DNA from: Euglena gracilis
Lineage: Eukaryota > Euglenida > Euglenophyceae > Euglenales
Direction: 5' to 3'
Assembly: GCA_039621445.1 (NCBI GenBank)
Contig: CP154956.1
Span: 41,564,437 to 41,628,436, forward strand
DNA length: 64,000 nt
The stretch's first letter is position 1. The number at the start of each line of letters is the position of its first letter. The translations under genes were made by a program, and so were the position numbers. The notes below the pieces were generated by a model, which searched no databases, was not told the DNA's origin, and worked only from the letters and a program-made list of their open reading frames with translations. Positions 41,039 to 50,881 of the stretch are shown here, piece by piece.

Positions 41039-44000
41039 CTCATGATACTGATCCTGGACGGCCGAGACGTTGCTCTTGCCGTCCTTGCCTTTGCCCTTGG
41101 ACTTTCCTTTTCCTTGATCTCCTTTGGCTCCACCCTTCGCCTTGCCTTTTCCTTTGCCTTCATCTTGTCTTGGGGCATTCGATGTCCACTGCTCGCCTTG
41201 GTACCCACCACCTTTTCCTTTTCCTTCATTTCCTTGCCATGCACTCGATGACCACTGCTCGGCTTGGTATCCACCCTTTCCTTTTCCTTCTTCACTCGTC
41301 CATGGGCTCGATGACCACTGCTCCGGGTACCCACGTCCCCCTTGGCCTTGTCCCTTGCCTTGGGGCGTGGGCACCGGCGGCGTCGGTGGACGTGGTTGCT
41401 GCGCTTGCTTCTCCTTCTTCGGCGGCACGTTCGTCTTCTCCACCTCCTGGATGTACGGCTCCTCGGTGGTGTCGTCGACCTCCACGTCCCGCTGCCACCG
41501 TGGTACCGGCCGCTTCTCCGGGATCTCCTTCTCCTTCTCGGGGGCCATCTTCGCCTCCATTCGCAGCCATCTCACCATGAGGTTGTGGATGTCCTTCGCC
41601 GGTAGGTCGCACGAGTCGGCCGTCACCGTGACGATGCTGCCGCCCTCGAGCCGCTGGCGGTCGTACACGGCCTTCACCAGGGTGCGGTGCTCGTCGCCCA
41701 CTGGCACCACCACGAAGCGGCGCCCCGCCTTCCGCACCGAGGCGGGGGCCACCGTGGTCTCTTGCTTGATCATCTCCTTCACCTCCTCAACCGTCGTGTC
41801 CATCGGCAGGCCCTCGAGCACGATGGACCGGTGGTCCACCCGCTTGTCCTCCTCCTGCGCCACCTTCCGACGCCAGGGGTGGAGGGGCATGGCCTCCACG
41901 AGGAGCTTCCCCAGCTCCTCCTCCTCCATGCCCACCTGCCTCGCCATGGACGCCATCTGCGCGTAGTACTCCCTCCAGGACTTCTCGGTCAGCTTCCCGC
42001 TCGTCACCAGCTTCAGCTTCCTCATTCGCCGCCGCAGGACCTCCTTGTCCTCGCCGCCGTTCGCCAGGTCCACCTCCGCGAACAGCACGGCATGTTCCAC
42101 CTCTCCTTTGGTCTCGATCTCCTCGTCCAGCATCAGCACCGTGGCCTCGTCCAAAGCCGCGCGGAACATGGCGAGGCGCTGAGCTGACGTGATGGACGGC
42201 CACGCCTGCTCGAGTTCCCGAAGGAACAGGAGCCTCCGCCACTGCGGCCAGTCCTCCGGATGCCCGGAGAACCGGCCCGGGTGGAGGCCGATGACGGAGT
42301 CCACCAGCGGCGCCGGGAGGAAGTGCAGGGCCGCTGGCTGGGCCTGCACCGGGGCGATGCGGACCTCTCGCACCGCGGACGCGCTGGCGACGGGGACGGC
42401 GGACGGCGTGGTCAGGCGGGCGATGGAGAGGGACGGCACCCCGCCCCCTCCCGCCGCGGCCTGCTTCCGGACCAGCCGGAGAGCTGGTCGGAGGGTGGAC
42501 GACGGCTTCTCCTGCACCATGGACTCCTCCTGCATGGGCTTCTCCATCTGGACCGTTCTCACCTCTGGCACTGGTTGCTGCCGGGCCACCGGCACCGGCT
42601 GCTGCTCGGCCGGGGGTGGCGGAGCCTTGGCGGGCATGGCCGGCACCGCCTTGGCTTGGGAGGATACGATCACCTTCGAGACGATCTGGTCCAGCCGCTG
42701 CACGGCTATCACCACGGCTTGCGTCTGGACGTTCACCTTCTGCACTTCGGTCTCCACCACCCGGATCTTGTCTCCGGGGCTGTCCGCGGCGAGCCGTTGC
42801 ACGGCCACGGTCAGCCCTTGGGCTTGGGCTCCCACCTTCTGGATCTCCGTCTCCACCTTCTGGATCCTCCCCACGATCAGCGGGGGCAGCTCAGCGGCCT
42901 TTGGCTCCTTGGCCGCGGCTGCCTCCACCTTGGTGGTGAGGGAGGACACCTGCACCACCAGGAACTTGACCTGCTCCTTCAGCCAGGCGTTCTCGGCCTG
43001 CTGATACTGCAGCTGCTCCACCAGGCGCGGCGTCACCTCCACCGCCTTGCCCTGCGCCACCGCAGTCGCCTCCACCTTGGCGGTGAAGGCGGACATCTGC
43101 ACCTCGACGGCGTTGAGCTTCCCCTGCAGCTGGACGTTCTCGGCCCGCTGCCGCTCCTTCTCTTGCAGCAGCTCCTGCACGGCGGCCTTGAGGTGCGCCA
43201 CCTCCACCAGCTCGGCTAGTCCACTCGTCGGTACGCCGCTCTTCACCGCCATCACCGCGGCCGCGGCGTTGTCTTCCGCCTCCTTCACCTTCGCCCGGAT
43301 CCTTCGGAATTCTTCTCCGAAGTCTCCGAGCGCGTCGTGGGTGTACTTCTCCACTCTTGTCATCCGCTCCTCCGCCGTGGCCACCATGGGCATGAGCTTG
43401 TGGAGTTGTGATATTCCTTGATGTAGTCTGACGATGTCGTCCTTCACCTTCACCACGTTCTCCATCAGGTCCACGTGGGCCCCTTCTTGGGCCGCCATCC
43501 TTTTCTTCAGCTCTTGTACCGCCACACCTTGCTCGTCCACCTTGTCCTTCACGGCGGCGGCCATTTGTGCGGCCGCCCAGCTGTCCCACATCTCCTTCGC
43601 CTTGGAGCCGATGAAGTCGACGGTGTTGCAGAGGCGGTCCATCCGCGTCTGCAACGCAGCGTATGCAGCCTCCCACTCGGGGGGGCCCTGCATGGTCTCG
43701 TCCGGCTTCTCCTCGGTGTCGTACATCTCGCTCTGGTCTGCGCCCGCCAGCCACTCCTCGTCGTCATCACGAGGACCTTCTCCCCGGCGTTGTTGATCAC
43801 CTTCACCTTCTCCTTCACCCTCGTCATCTCCTTCGTCATCGGAGAGGCCCAGCCGCGGCACCTTGTGCGGCCGGACTGAGGATGGGGGGGGTGCGGAAGT
43901 GCGGGTGCACGGCGGTGGTGCTCGGGTGTTCGCTGGGGGACCGGTAGGGAGGCGGCACTCCCACCGGTGCGGCGATGGCTGCTTGGCTGGACGACGACGC

Positions 44001-44186
44001 CATCTGCGACGGCGAGGGCCCTGCCACCGGTACAGGTGGCAGAGCAGACTGCAGGGACGGATGCACAGGTGGGATCAGGCCAGCCACGGGGACGGGGATC
44101 CCGTCTCGGCCCTCGGACTCGCCGGGGCCCAGCTCGTGGGCGGGGTGATATGTGATGGCCCGCATGCCCTCATCAGGGCTCCTCGG
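41036..44186 (-). CDS. Gypsy element 1 Gag (main part)
   Basis: Follows the 5' part at 61,228-60,690. A shift at the G-run near 43,885 joins the proline-rich N-terminal frame (RAITYHPAHELGPGESEGRD) to the long frame. That frame has an acidic stretch (DDEGDDEGEGEGEGDQQ), about 350 residues of heptad-rich coiled coil, a capsid-like segment (FSGHPEDWPQWRRLLFLREL, about 42,280-42,220) and a C-terminal basic tail of GKGKG repeats (about 41,310-41,060) ending at UGA 41,036. No CCHC knuckle; the GKGK tail may do the RNA binding. Confidence 0.8.
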
Positions 44187-44496
44187 TGTACCAGGCGTAT
44201 GCTTCTGTCCCCTTCCGTTGAGGAAGTTAGGATGGAAGCAGATCCTGTTAGGATCTCCTAATGGGTGCCCCTTCTCTCTCCACAGGTGGTATTCTTCTTA
44301 TACCTTTTCCTTCCTTTCCTTGGACCGGACTTGGATTTCCAGTCCGTCCTCCCCGCATTGCTCCGTGCTTTGCTTCTTGGGAAGTGGGAAAAGGGTTTTT
44401 ACTGTTACTCTGATTTTCAGTTCCCAAGTAGGTGCGCCAAGGCGAAAGCGAAGGCTTTTGGGAATTGGGACAGGGGAATTGGGAATCAGACGTACA
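44187..44496 (+). repeat. 5' LTR of gypsy element 2
   Basis: 310 bp, TGTACCAG ... GTACA; identical to 60,380-60,689 except one transition (44,247 versus 60,440). Confidence 0.95.
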
Positions 44497-44498
44497 CT

Positions 44499-44525
44499 TG
44501 GTAGCAGAGTAGGTTACGATCCTAC
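44499..44525 (+). promoter_or_regulatory. Primer-binding site (initiator Met tRNA type), copy 1
   Basis: TGGTAGCAGAGTAGGTTACG begins 2 nt after the LTR and is complementary to a typical initiator-Met tRNA 3' end. Confidence 0.8.
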
Positions 44526-44568
44526 ACATACAGCCCATACAGAAAGAAACGCTATCAAGTATTACACT

Positions 44569-44593
44569 TGGTAGCAGATTGGTTCGATCCTAC
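44569..44593 (+). promoter_or_regulatory. Primer-binding-site-like repeat, copy 2
   Basis: TGGTAGCAGATTGGTTCGAT, 70 bp downstream of copy 1, preceded by the same ACACT. A tandem duplication of the primer-binding region. Confidence 0.65.
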
Positions 44594-44619
44594 GCTGACT
44601 GGCAGCGGAGGGCCCCTGC

Positions 44620-44719
44620 ACCGTTCTTACACGGTCGCAGCTTCAGCTCCCGGCTTCTAGTCAACGTCTAAGCAGACGAGCAGGCTCCGGAAGGTTCTGT
44701 ACGGTATTACCCGTTACAG
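44620..44719 (+). promoter_or_regulatory. Hairpin cluster in 5' leader
   Basis: Three stem-loops in 100 nt: ACCGT-TCTTAC-ACGGT (44,620-44,635), CGTCT-AAGC-AGACG (44,665-44,678), and CTGTACGG-TATTAC-CCGTTACAG (44,697-44,719, one bulge). They sit where packaging or dimerisation signals of LTR elements usually lie. Confidence 0.5.
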
Positions 44720-44782
44720 CCCCTCTGGTGCCAGCACAACTGCTTAGTTTTGTGGGTTTTTGCTGCTTTTGTCACCAGAAAG

Positions 44783-47227
44783 ATGCAAAGCACAGGCCCC
44801 AACCATCAATTCAATTATGCCTTATTACAGGCATCATTGCAAGACATTGACCAAGAAACTGGGGATTGGAAGCTTTTATGTGAAAGTGCTTCCAGTTCCC
44901 ACGCCGATGAGGCACAATTGATTCAATTGTCACAATTACAACACTTGTCATCATTGACAGTGGTCGGCGATGAGCCCTCCACATCCTTGGCTTCAGAGGC
45001 TAATGCGGCCTCTTCCGCACTCACCTTGCCACAACGGGGGTATTCGCCTCTGTCTGCGGCAACGGTGCAGCTGCGCACACCGGAGAGACCCGTGGTGATT
45101 CCGCCACCGGGCTTCTCTGGTGATGGTGGGTTGGAAACCCCGTGTTTCTTTCAACCACCACCCGTTCTACCACCGGCAAGCCCTTACAGAGCTTTGCCAC
45201 CACCACCCGATCTTGGGTGCTATCCCGCACTGCCTTGGCAACCGGAGACTCGCCTAGTGGTGCCGGAATTCTCCGGTACGTCCCAACCCATGGATGCCTA
45301 TGAGAAGGGCACTGGTGAGCTCCTTACCGCTGAGGATGTGCAGGATATCGTTGCTCGGCTTCCAGGGGATCACCCCCTTGTGAGGCAGTTCAACCATGTG
45401 CAACAATGCGTTGCAGATTGCGCAACCGCACTGAACAAAGTGCTCCAGTTCGATGAGGACAACCAAAAACATGTCTTCACCAAGCTGGAACACTGCTGGA
45501 GTTACTTGCAGGAAGTTGGCAGATATTGCCAGAGGAATTTCGAAAGTGCGGGTATTGACCTTGCAAACTTTCGGGAAACCTTTGACAGAATATGCCAACA
45601 GCTCCCGCAAAACTTCCGGCAAATTAGTGAATGCATGCATGAAGCGGAAACGCGGAATGACTCCAAGTTTCTGCACTTGCATGGCTCACTACAACAGTTA
45701 TCTGGACAAATGGAGTCCTGTTCATCTGCGTTGTTGCATTTGAAACAACAGTTGCATGCACGAGATTCCTCGTCTGCAACATCCAGCAGTGGTGGATTTG
45801 TGTCTATGGACCATTTCACCACATTGTCCGCAACTTTCCATGAATCGCAACACCGCATTATGCAGTTGTGCGATGAAACGGAAAAGTTTCGGCAATTCCA
45901 GTCACAAGCCAACGAGAATTTTGCTCCCCACACGTATGTGCGGCAGTTGGAGGAGCGACTTTCCCGTTTGGAGCAGAAAACCTGCTATTGTGACGCGAAT
46001 CAGGTTGGATTATCCAATCTGAGCGCGAAAGTCGCGGAAATCGCACAACGGCAGGATTCCCTGCAGTTGCAGTTGCAATCCGACATTGGCGGGATTAACT
46101 CGGCCATTGCGGGTTTGCAACAAAGCTATTCCGCACTTTCCCACCGAGTTCCGGACATTAGCGGTATTCAGACTGCTATTGGGGAACTCCAGACCCGGTA
46201 TGCATCGGTGTCTACCAAAGTAACGGAAATGCAGTCTCTACCTGCAGGTTCCAGTTTTCGGATTACCGAGAACCCTGATTTCAAGGCATTTTATGACAAA
46301 ATGCTCACTAACAATCAGGAAACCTTGCAAGATTTCTGCAACAGCCTATTACGGCTTGAGGAATCGGTGAATCGGAATGCCCGATCCACGCAAAGTGATA
46401 TTACCAGGTTGGATGGGCGAATTTCCGCGTTGTTGGATAAGCCACAACCCGGAAATTTGCCCGCGGGTACCACAACCGCGTTCTCGGATAACCCTGCGGC
46501 GGTTGCACCCACCACCACACCAACCAAGGTGACATCACCTTTGCAGATTCTCTCAAATGCTGTAAAAGCATTAATGGGACAACTCCAATTATTGGATAAG
46601 TCTCACGGGAAACTTGTCCAAGATGTTACCGGAATTTCTGAAAGGATTCCGCACTTGGATGACTTTTCCCGTTACCGCAAGCGTATTCGCGCTTTGGAGG
46701 ATGAAGTTGACCGTATTTGCGGCCAACTCCAACTTGTTGAGCATTTGGAGCAAAGTGTGCATGACTTGTCTGTGGGTTTGGACAATGGGTCCAACCAACA
46801 GCGGGTTTCACACCGCAATTCGGCAGTATGCATTGCCGAAGATGCGCCAGATGCTCCAGATTCGCGTTTCCACAACCCGAATCTGGGTGCACATGCACCA
46901 CCACCACCCGTGTCCCGAGTGTCACAATCCGTTCCGCGAATTGTGCCACCATTGGCCTTGTCCACAACCCAAACCCAGTTTTCGGATGAATCTCCCATTA
47001 CGGGAACCGAATTCGCGGAAAACATGGCGATTCCGCCAAGTCTCCACCAAGAAATCCATCATTCCATGCTTGTGCGTGGAATGAGCCAAACCCGTACACC
47101 GGGAGTGGGTCACATGTTGCATGCACGACATACCCCCACACCGGAGAGTCTCCCTATTACGGGTGACCAACAGGGTTTGCGACCGGATTTCCGGTACCAG
47201 GATTCACCTTCACCAGAAATTTCGTGA
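44783..47227 (+). CDS. Gypsy element 2 Gag, N-terminal coiled-coil part
   Basis: ATG at 44,783 (MQSTGPNHQFNYALLQASLQ). About 100 residues of low-complexity sequence, a proline-rich block (LETPCFFQPPPVLPPASP), then about 500 residues rich in heptads (for example LEERLSRLEQKTCYCDANQV, IRALEDEVDRICGQLQLVEH), then a His/Pro-rich end. It terminates at UGA 47,225-47,227, but the same frame stays open into the capsid-like part. The remnant at 15.4-16.9 kb is homologous. Confidence 0.8.
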   Translation: MQSTGPNHQFNYALLQASLQDIDQETGDWKLLCESASSSHADEAQLIQLSQLQHLSSLTVVGDEPSTSLASEANAASSALTLPQRGYSPLSAATVQLRTPERPVVIPPPGFSGDGGLETPCFFQPPPVLPPASPYRALPPPPDLGCYPALPWQPETRLVVPEFSGTSQPMDAYEKGTGELLTAEDVQDIVARLPGDHPLVRQFNHVQQCVADCATALNKVLQFDEDNQKHVFTKLEHCWSYLQEVGRYCQRNFESAGIDLANFRETFDRICQQLPQNFRQISECMHEAETRNDSKFLHLHGSLQQLSGQMESCSSALLHLKQQLHARDSSSATSSSGGFVSMDHFTTLSATFHESQHRIMQLCDETEKFRQFQSQANENFAPHTYVRQLEERLSRLEQKTCYCDANQVGLSNLSAKVAEIAQRQDSLQLQLQSDIGGINSAIAGLQQSYSALSHRVPDISGIQTAIGELQTRYASVSTKVTEMQSLPAGSSFRITENPDFKAFYDKMLTNNQETLQDFCNSLLRLEESVNRNARSTQSDITRLDGRISALLDKPQPGNLPAGTTTAFSDNPAAVAPTTTPTKVTSPLQILSNAVKALMGQLQLLDKSHGKLVQDVTGISERIPHLDDFSRYRKRIRALEDEVDRICGQLQLVEHLEQSVHDLSVGLDNGSNQQRVSHRNSAVCIAEDAPDAPDSRFHNPNLGAHAPPPPVSRVSQSVPRIVPPLALSTTQTQFSDESPITGTEFAENMAIPPSLHQEIHHSMLVRGMSQTRTPGVGHMLHARHTPTPESLPITGDQQGLRPDFRYQDSPSPEIS

Positions 47228-48757
47228 TTCCGACAAGAATCCGGAAAGGATACGCTTGGTGCTCGAGCGTACCCGGGCCCGAATCCACGGAATACCACCG
47301 AGGGCCAACGGGTTTTTCAGAAAGACTTCAAGGGCACCATCACAATCGCGAATAAGGTGAAACCCCAGTGGGATGGTGATCCAACCACATGGAGACAGTT
47401 TTTCCGGGACTGGGAGTACTACTGGGCATTGAAAGGGCCAACCCAGGACACAAACCCGGAGGTGATCAAGATGGAATTCATCGATTGCCTCCCTAGGGAT
47501 GAAAAGGAACGCGCGCGACAACTTGTCATTCGCTACCGCGTTTCCTTTGATGACCTGGTGGAGCAATACGCTTCCACCAGTTCAAGTTTGGTCGCTAGGA
47601 TTACCCTGGAGACCAAGTGGCGGCAATGCGCCCCACCCGATCGCAAATGGAAGTCCATTGACCTTTGGTATGCCAAATGGTTGGGACTTGCCGCTGAAGT
47701 GGATGAACTCAGTGAAAAGCAAATGCGCGAACAGTTTGACGCTGTTCTCATGCATTTCACGCCTAGCCTCATCAAGGATATCCACCGTGAGGAGTTGGCG
47801 GGTAATGCAATGACTCTTGACCAACGCTGGAATTATGTTTCCAAGCAGTTGAAGCTATCACAGCTTCTTGGTCAGATTCAATCCACGTATACCGCACACC
47901 CAACCGCTGGATTACCGGCTGGTTCGGTGAACGCATTACAAAAATCACCGGTTTCACCCACTTCACCCACCACGGGATCGAAAACGCGATACCCGCGTTC
48001 TTCGAACCAAGCCACGGATAAAGTGTGCTTTTTGTGCAACAAATCGGGACATATGTCTCGGGAATGTCCTAACCCTGAAGCGCGAAAGCGTATTCAGAGT
48101 CCGCGAGGCTCGACCTCATCACGAGGTTCGGGTTCCTCCGCGTTTTCACGCCAATCGGGCAATTCACGGTCATCGGGTCCCCGTTCCGGTGGTATTAGCC
48201 CCCGGATCCCGTTCCGCGATGAGCGGAAACACGGTACCCCTCGGGGTAGGTCACCCGGTGCCCCGGCCAAGAAGCGTGATTCTCATCGCGAGACTTCGCG
48301 ATCGCTTTCGCGAAGCGGATCATCTTCTTCGCGATCGTCATCGGGAGAACCCCGATACACCGGTCATGGTCGACGGGATATCCGGTCACCACGACGGTTT
48401 GACGGGAAATCGGGAAACCGATCCCCCCGTTACCAAGAATCGCGACCCAAATCTCGGTGTTCGCTTTGTGGATCGAGTGATCACCACTCATCCAAATGTC
48501 CGCGTTCTCGTTCTCCCCGCCCTGGCCAACGTCATCGCGGTATGAATCGCGGTGACAAGGGTCACTCCTCCAACCGCCATAAAGTCGGTTTCAAGATATC
48601 TTGTTTGGAGGATGACACCCCGGCTTCGGGCAGGGAGGGGGATGAGACCACGGATACCGATTTCGACGAGGCCCGCATGGCGGTGCGCACGTTGAAATCC
48701 GTTTATACCTCTAAAAGGCCCATAGCCGGCTATTCGGCCGGTTCGGACCTGGAGTAG
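47228..48757 (+). CDS. Gypsy element 2 Gag, capsid-like and zinc-knuckle part
   Basis: Continues in frame directly after the UGA with FRQESGKDTLGARAYPGPNP. It contains a Ty3-type capsid segment (KPQWDGDPTTWRQFFRDWEY, about 47,357-47,420) and a CCHC knuckle CFLCNKSGHMSREC at about 48,026-48,067, followed by a long Ser/Arg-rich tail. No ATG lies near its start, which supports readthrough of the UGA. It ends at UAG 48,755-48,757, again with the frame open beyond. Confidence 0.85.
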   Translation, partial: FRQESGKDTLGARAYPGPNPRNTTEGQRVFQKDFKGTITIANKVKPQWDGDPTTWRQFFRDWEYYWALKGPTQDTNPEVIKMEFIDCLPRDEKERARQLVIRYRVSFDDLVEQYASTSSSLVARITLETKWRQCAPPDRKWKSIDLWYAKWLGLAAEVDELSEKQMREQFDAVLMHFTPSLIKDIHREELAGNAMTLDQRWNYVSKQLKLSQLLGQIQSTYTAHPTAGLPAGSVNALQKSPVSPTSPTTGSKTRYPRSSNQATDKVCFLCNKSGHMSRECPNPEARKRIQSPRGSTSSRGSGSSAFSRQSGNSRSSGPRSGGISPRIPFRDERKHGTPRGRSPGAPAKKRDSHRETSRSLSRSGSSSSRSSSGEPRYTGHGRRDIRSPRRFDGKSGNRSPRYQESRPKSRCSLCGSSDHHSSKCPRSRSPRPGQRHRGMNRGDKGHSSNRHKVGFKISCLEDDTPASGREGDETTDTDFDEARMAVRTLKSVYTSKRPIAGYSAGSDLE

Positions 48758-50881
48758 GGGAGCCCGAGGTCCGAGGGCACGGACTTCTGGGCTGATGAAC
48801 AGATGGAGGTAGGACCTGATCAACCCTGCCCCCCCTGCCCATCTGCCTTTCTGGTCGGTACCCGGAAAATTTTCGGGTCCCCCACCCCCCACTCCAACTT
48901 TCCGCTCGGAAGGTTGTGCAAAGTAGGAAAGGGTTCATGGGAAAGCTGGCAAGAAAACGTATTTTCGCCAGACCCTTCACTTTGCTTACCCCCCATGGAA
49001 CTTTTGGTCCAAGCGGAAATCAAAATCCAAAATTTTTGTGCAAAAGTCAAAATTCTCATTGACACTGGTTGTCGCATTGCACTACTTTTTCGGTTTGGGC
49101 TGATACCAACCCCCCTCTTGGTGAAAGCCAAGAAGCCGATCAAAATTACGACGGCTGACAACACCCCCATGTGCGGTGGTGACTTGGGATGCTTTTTGGA
49201 CATAGTCCTACCCCTCATCCCCAAGCACCACTCACACCCCCCCCAACCGCAAAATTTTCCGGATACCTGGGGATACGAATCCGGAATCCATGGTTCTGAC
49301 GTAATTCTGGGATACCCCTTTTTACGTCAGCACCGGCTGGTAGTGGATTGCCACTCCCACGGTTTGCGCACATCACCATTCTCCTCATTGCCCCCCAAAC
49401 CCTCATCACCTGTGGCGTCAACCGCGATAGCCACCAATTTTTCCACACCGTTTTCGAAAACTTTTACCCCGTTACCAACCACACCAACCAACGTTTTCCA
49501 CACCGGGTGTACCGAGAAAGTTCACCCCCTGCCCATTGACACACCAACTTCCGTTCCCCATGAGGCAGGGCAAGCGAGTAGCGGTACCCCCCTCGTTCCA
49601 GTTATAACGGTGTCGAGTAGTCGCCCAGCTGCACTAATACCCCGTTTTCCACAAGATGTATCGCTTTCAGATACATCTGTATACCCCCGAGCAGCTTCAA
49701 AAGCGCATCCCAACTTTTACACACACCCCCACCAGACCAACATGCGCGACCAGGACCACTACTCCGACACTTCCTTCCAATGTGTGCACTGTAGGAGAAT
49801 TTCCGCCCAGCCAGATTTCGATTGTGGATGTCTAGTCCAAACACCAACACTAATCCCGATTTCGCGTAACCATACACTTGGTTGCGGATCGCAATGCGCG
49901 ACCGTACATCAAGTGCTCCAACAACGAGGTATTGCCTTGTTGTTTGGGACCGCGAAATCCGTGTCACACACCTCCCCCACCTCCATCTGGCATGATATGG
50001 ACTGGGTATGTACCCATCCAACCCATCAACCCTTGGGAATGCCCCTTGGGAGTGTGGATGACACACCCTTGACCTATGTTTGCGGATCCCTGAATTGCGT
50101 TACCGCTCTTCAACCCGCGAACCAGGTCGACACCTACGCGATGCGCGTATGGAACGCATTTAATTTTGGTCAATACCGTATTTTGGAGGAATGGTTCTCC
50201 AAAATCGCGGCTTTGGCTGATTCCTTCGATTTGTCGTTGGAAATTGATGCGTTCTCATCAAAAGCGCATGCGCGCTTGTCGCGATATTGGTCGCGACATA
50301 CCAACGCATTTCTTAAATTCTGGGGTGATACGGTGCTATGGATGCACCCTCCCCCAAAACTTATCCCGGATGTGGTGGAGAAAATCCTCCGCGATGAAGC
50401 GCGAGGAGCTCTCCTCATACCCGTCAATCCGAATGCGGATTGGTTTCACCAACTATCCCATGTGTGTTTTCATTGGTGGGATTTACCCGCTGATGTACCA
50501 CTATTTGAGGATTTTTGTGGTATATTATTACCACCTGTTAAAGAAATCATTTTTCGCGTTTGTTTCTTTGACGCATTCGGAATATCCGATTTGTGCGTGT
50601 GCCAAGATACCTTGGTACCAATGGGGATGCCACACCCTCAACGCAGATTTCTGCGGTCATTGAGAGTGCGGACCAACATCCCAAGTCTGCTGATTATTGT
50701 TCGCGAATTGCTCGCGAATTTCATGGTGTACTGGATAATCCAGTTTACGCCTGCGACATCGACCCCGCGATTCGCGGTCCGTTCGGTGTTTGCAAAATCG
50801 AGCTCAAGGATGGCGCTAAACCTATGCACCGGAAATTCTTCCGTTGCTCGGGTGAACGCGAACAGGCTCTCAACGAGATGA
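48758..50881 (+). CDS. Gypsy element 2 protease with Cys-rich and Dam-like segment
   Basis: Same frame as Gag after UAG; first ATG at 48,803. Counting from there: retropepsin-like protease with ILIDTGC (Asp87) and [11 protein letters not shown] (about 168-176). A Ser/Thr/Pro linker follows. A Cys-rich patch ([26 protein letters not shown]; 326-365) could bind zinc. Residues about 478-572 (50,234-50,519; [49 protein letters not shown]) resemble the VDLFA...NPPW...P methyltransferase-like module of DIRS pols, but the catalytic tetrad reads HPPP, so catalysis is doubtful. The last ~100 codons overlap the RT frame. Confidence 0.72.
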   Translation, partial: GSPRSEGTDFWADEQMEVGPDQPCPPCPSAFLVGTRKIFGSPTPHSNFPLGRLCKVGKGSWESWQENVFSPDPSLCLPPMELLVQAEIKIQNFCAKVKILIDTGCRIALLFRFGLIPTPLLVKAKKPIKITTADNTPMCGGDLGCFLDIVLPLIPKHHSHPPQPQNFPDTWGYESGIHGSDVILGYPFLRQHRLVVDCHSHGLRTSPFSSLPPKPSSPVASTAIATNFSTPFSKTFTPLPTTPTNVFHTGCTEKVHPLPIDTPTSVPHEAGQASSGTPLVPVITVSSSRPAALIPRFPQDVSLSDTSVYPRAASKAHPNFYTHPHQTNMRDQDHYSDTSFQCVHCRRISAQPDFDCGCLVQTPTLIPISRNHTLGCGSQCATVHQVLQQRGIALLFGTAKSVSHTSPTSIWHDMDWVCTHPTHQPLGMPLGSVDDTPLTYVCGSLNCVTALQPANQVDTYAMRVWNAFNFGQYRILEEWFSKIAALADSFDLSLEIDAFSSKAHARLSRYWSRHTNAFLKFWGDTVLWMHPPPKLIPDVVEKILRDEARGALLIPVNPNADWFHQLSHVCFHWWDLPADVPLFEDFCGILLPPVKEIIFRVCFFDAFGISDLCVCQDTLVPMGMPHPQRRFLRSLRVRTNIPSLLIIVRELLANFMVYWIIQFTPATSTPRFAVRSVFAKSSSRMALNLCTGNSSVARVNANRLSTR

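Noticed and set aside
41342-43879. Plus-strand frames with Ser/Leu-rich repeats, some with apparent membrane segments
   Set aside because: Antisense of the coiled-coil Gag of gypsy element 1; the minus frame is continuous for more than 900 codons.
44494-44593. Possible tRNA gene (TGGTAGCAGA ... GGTTCGATCC)
   Set aside because: It matches only the 3' end of an initiator tRNA in complement, follows the LTR directly, and has no cloverleaf 5' half; it is a primer-binding site.
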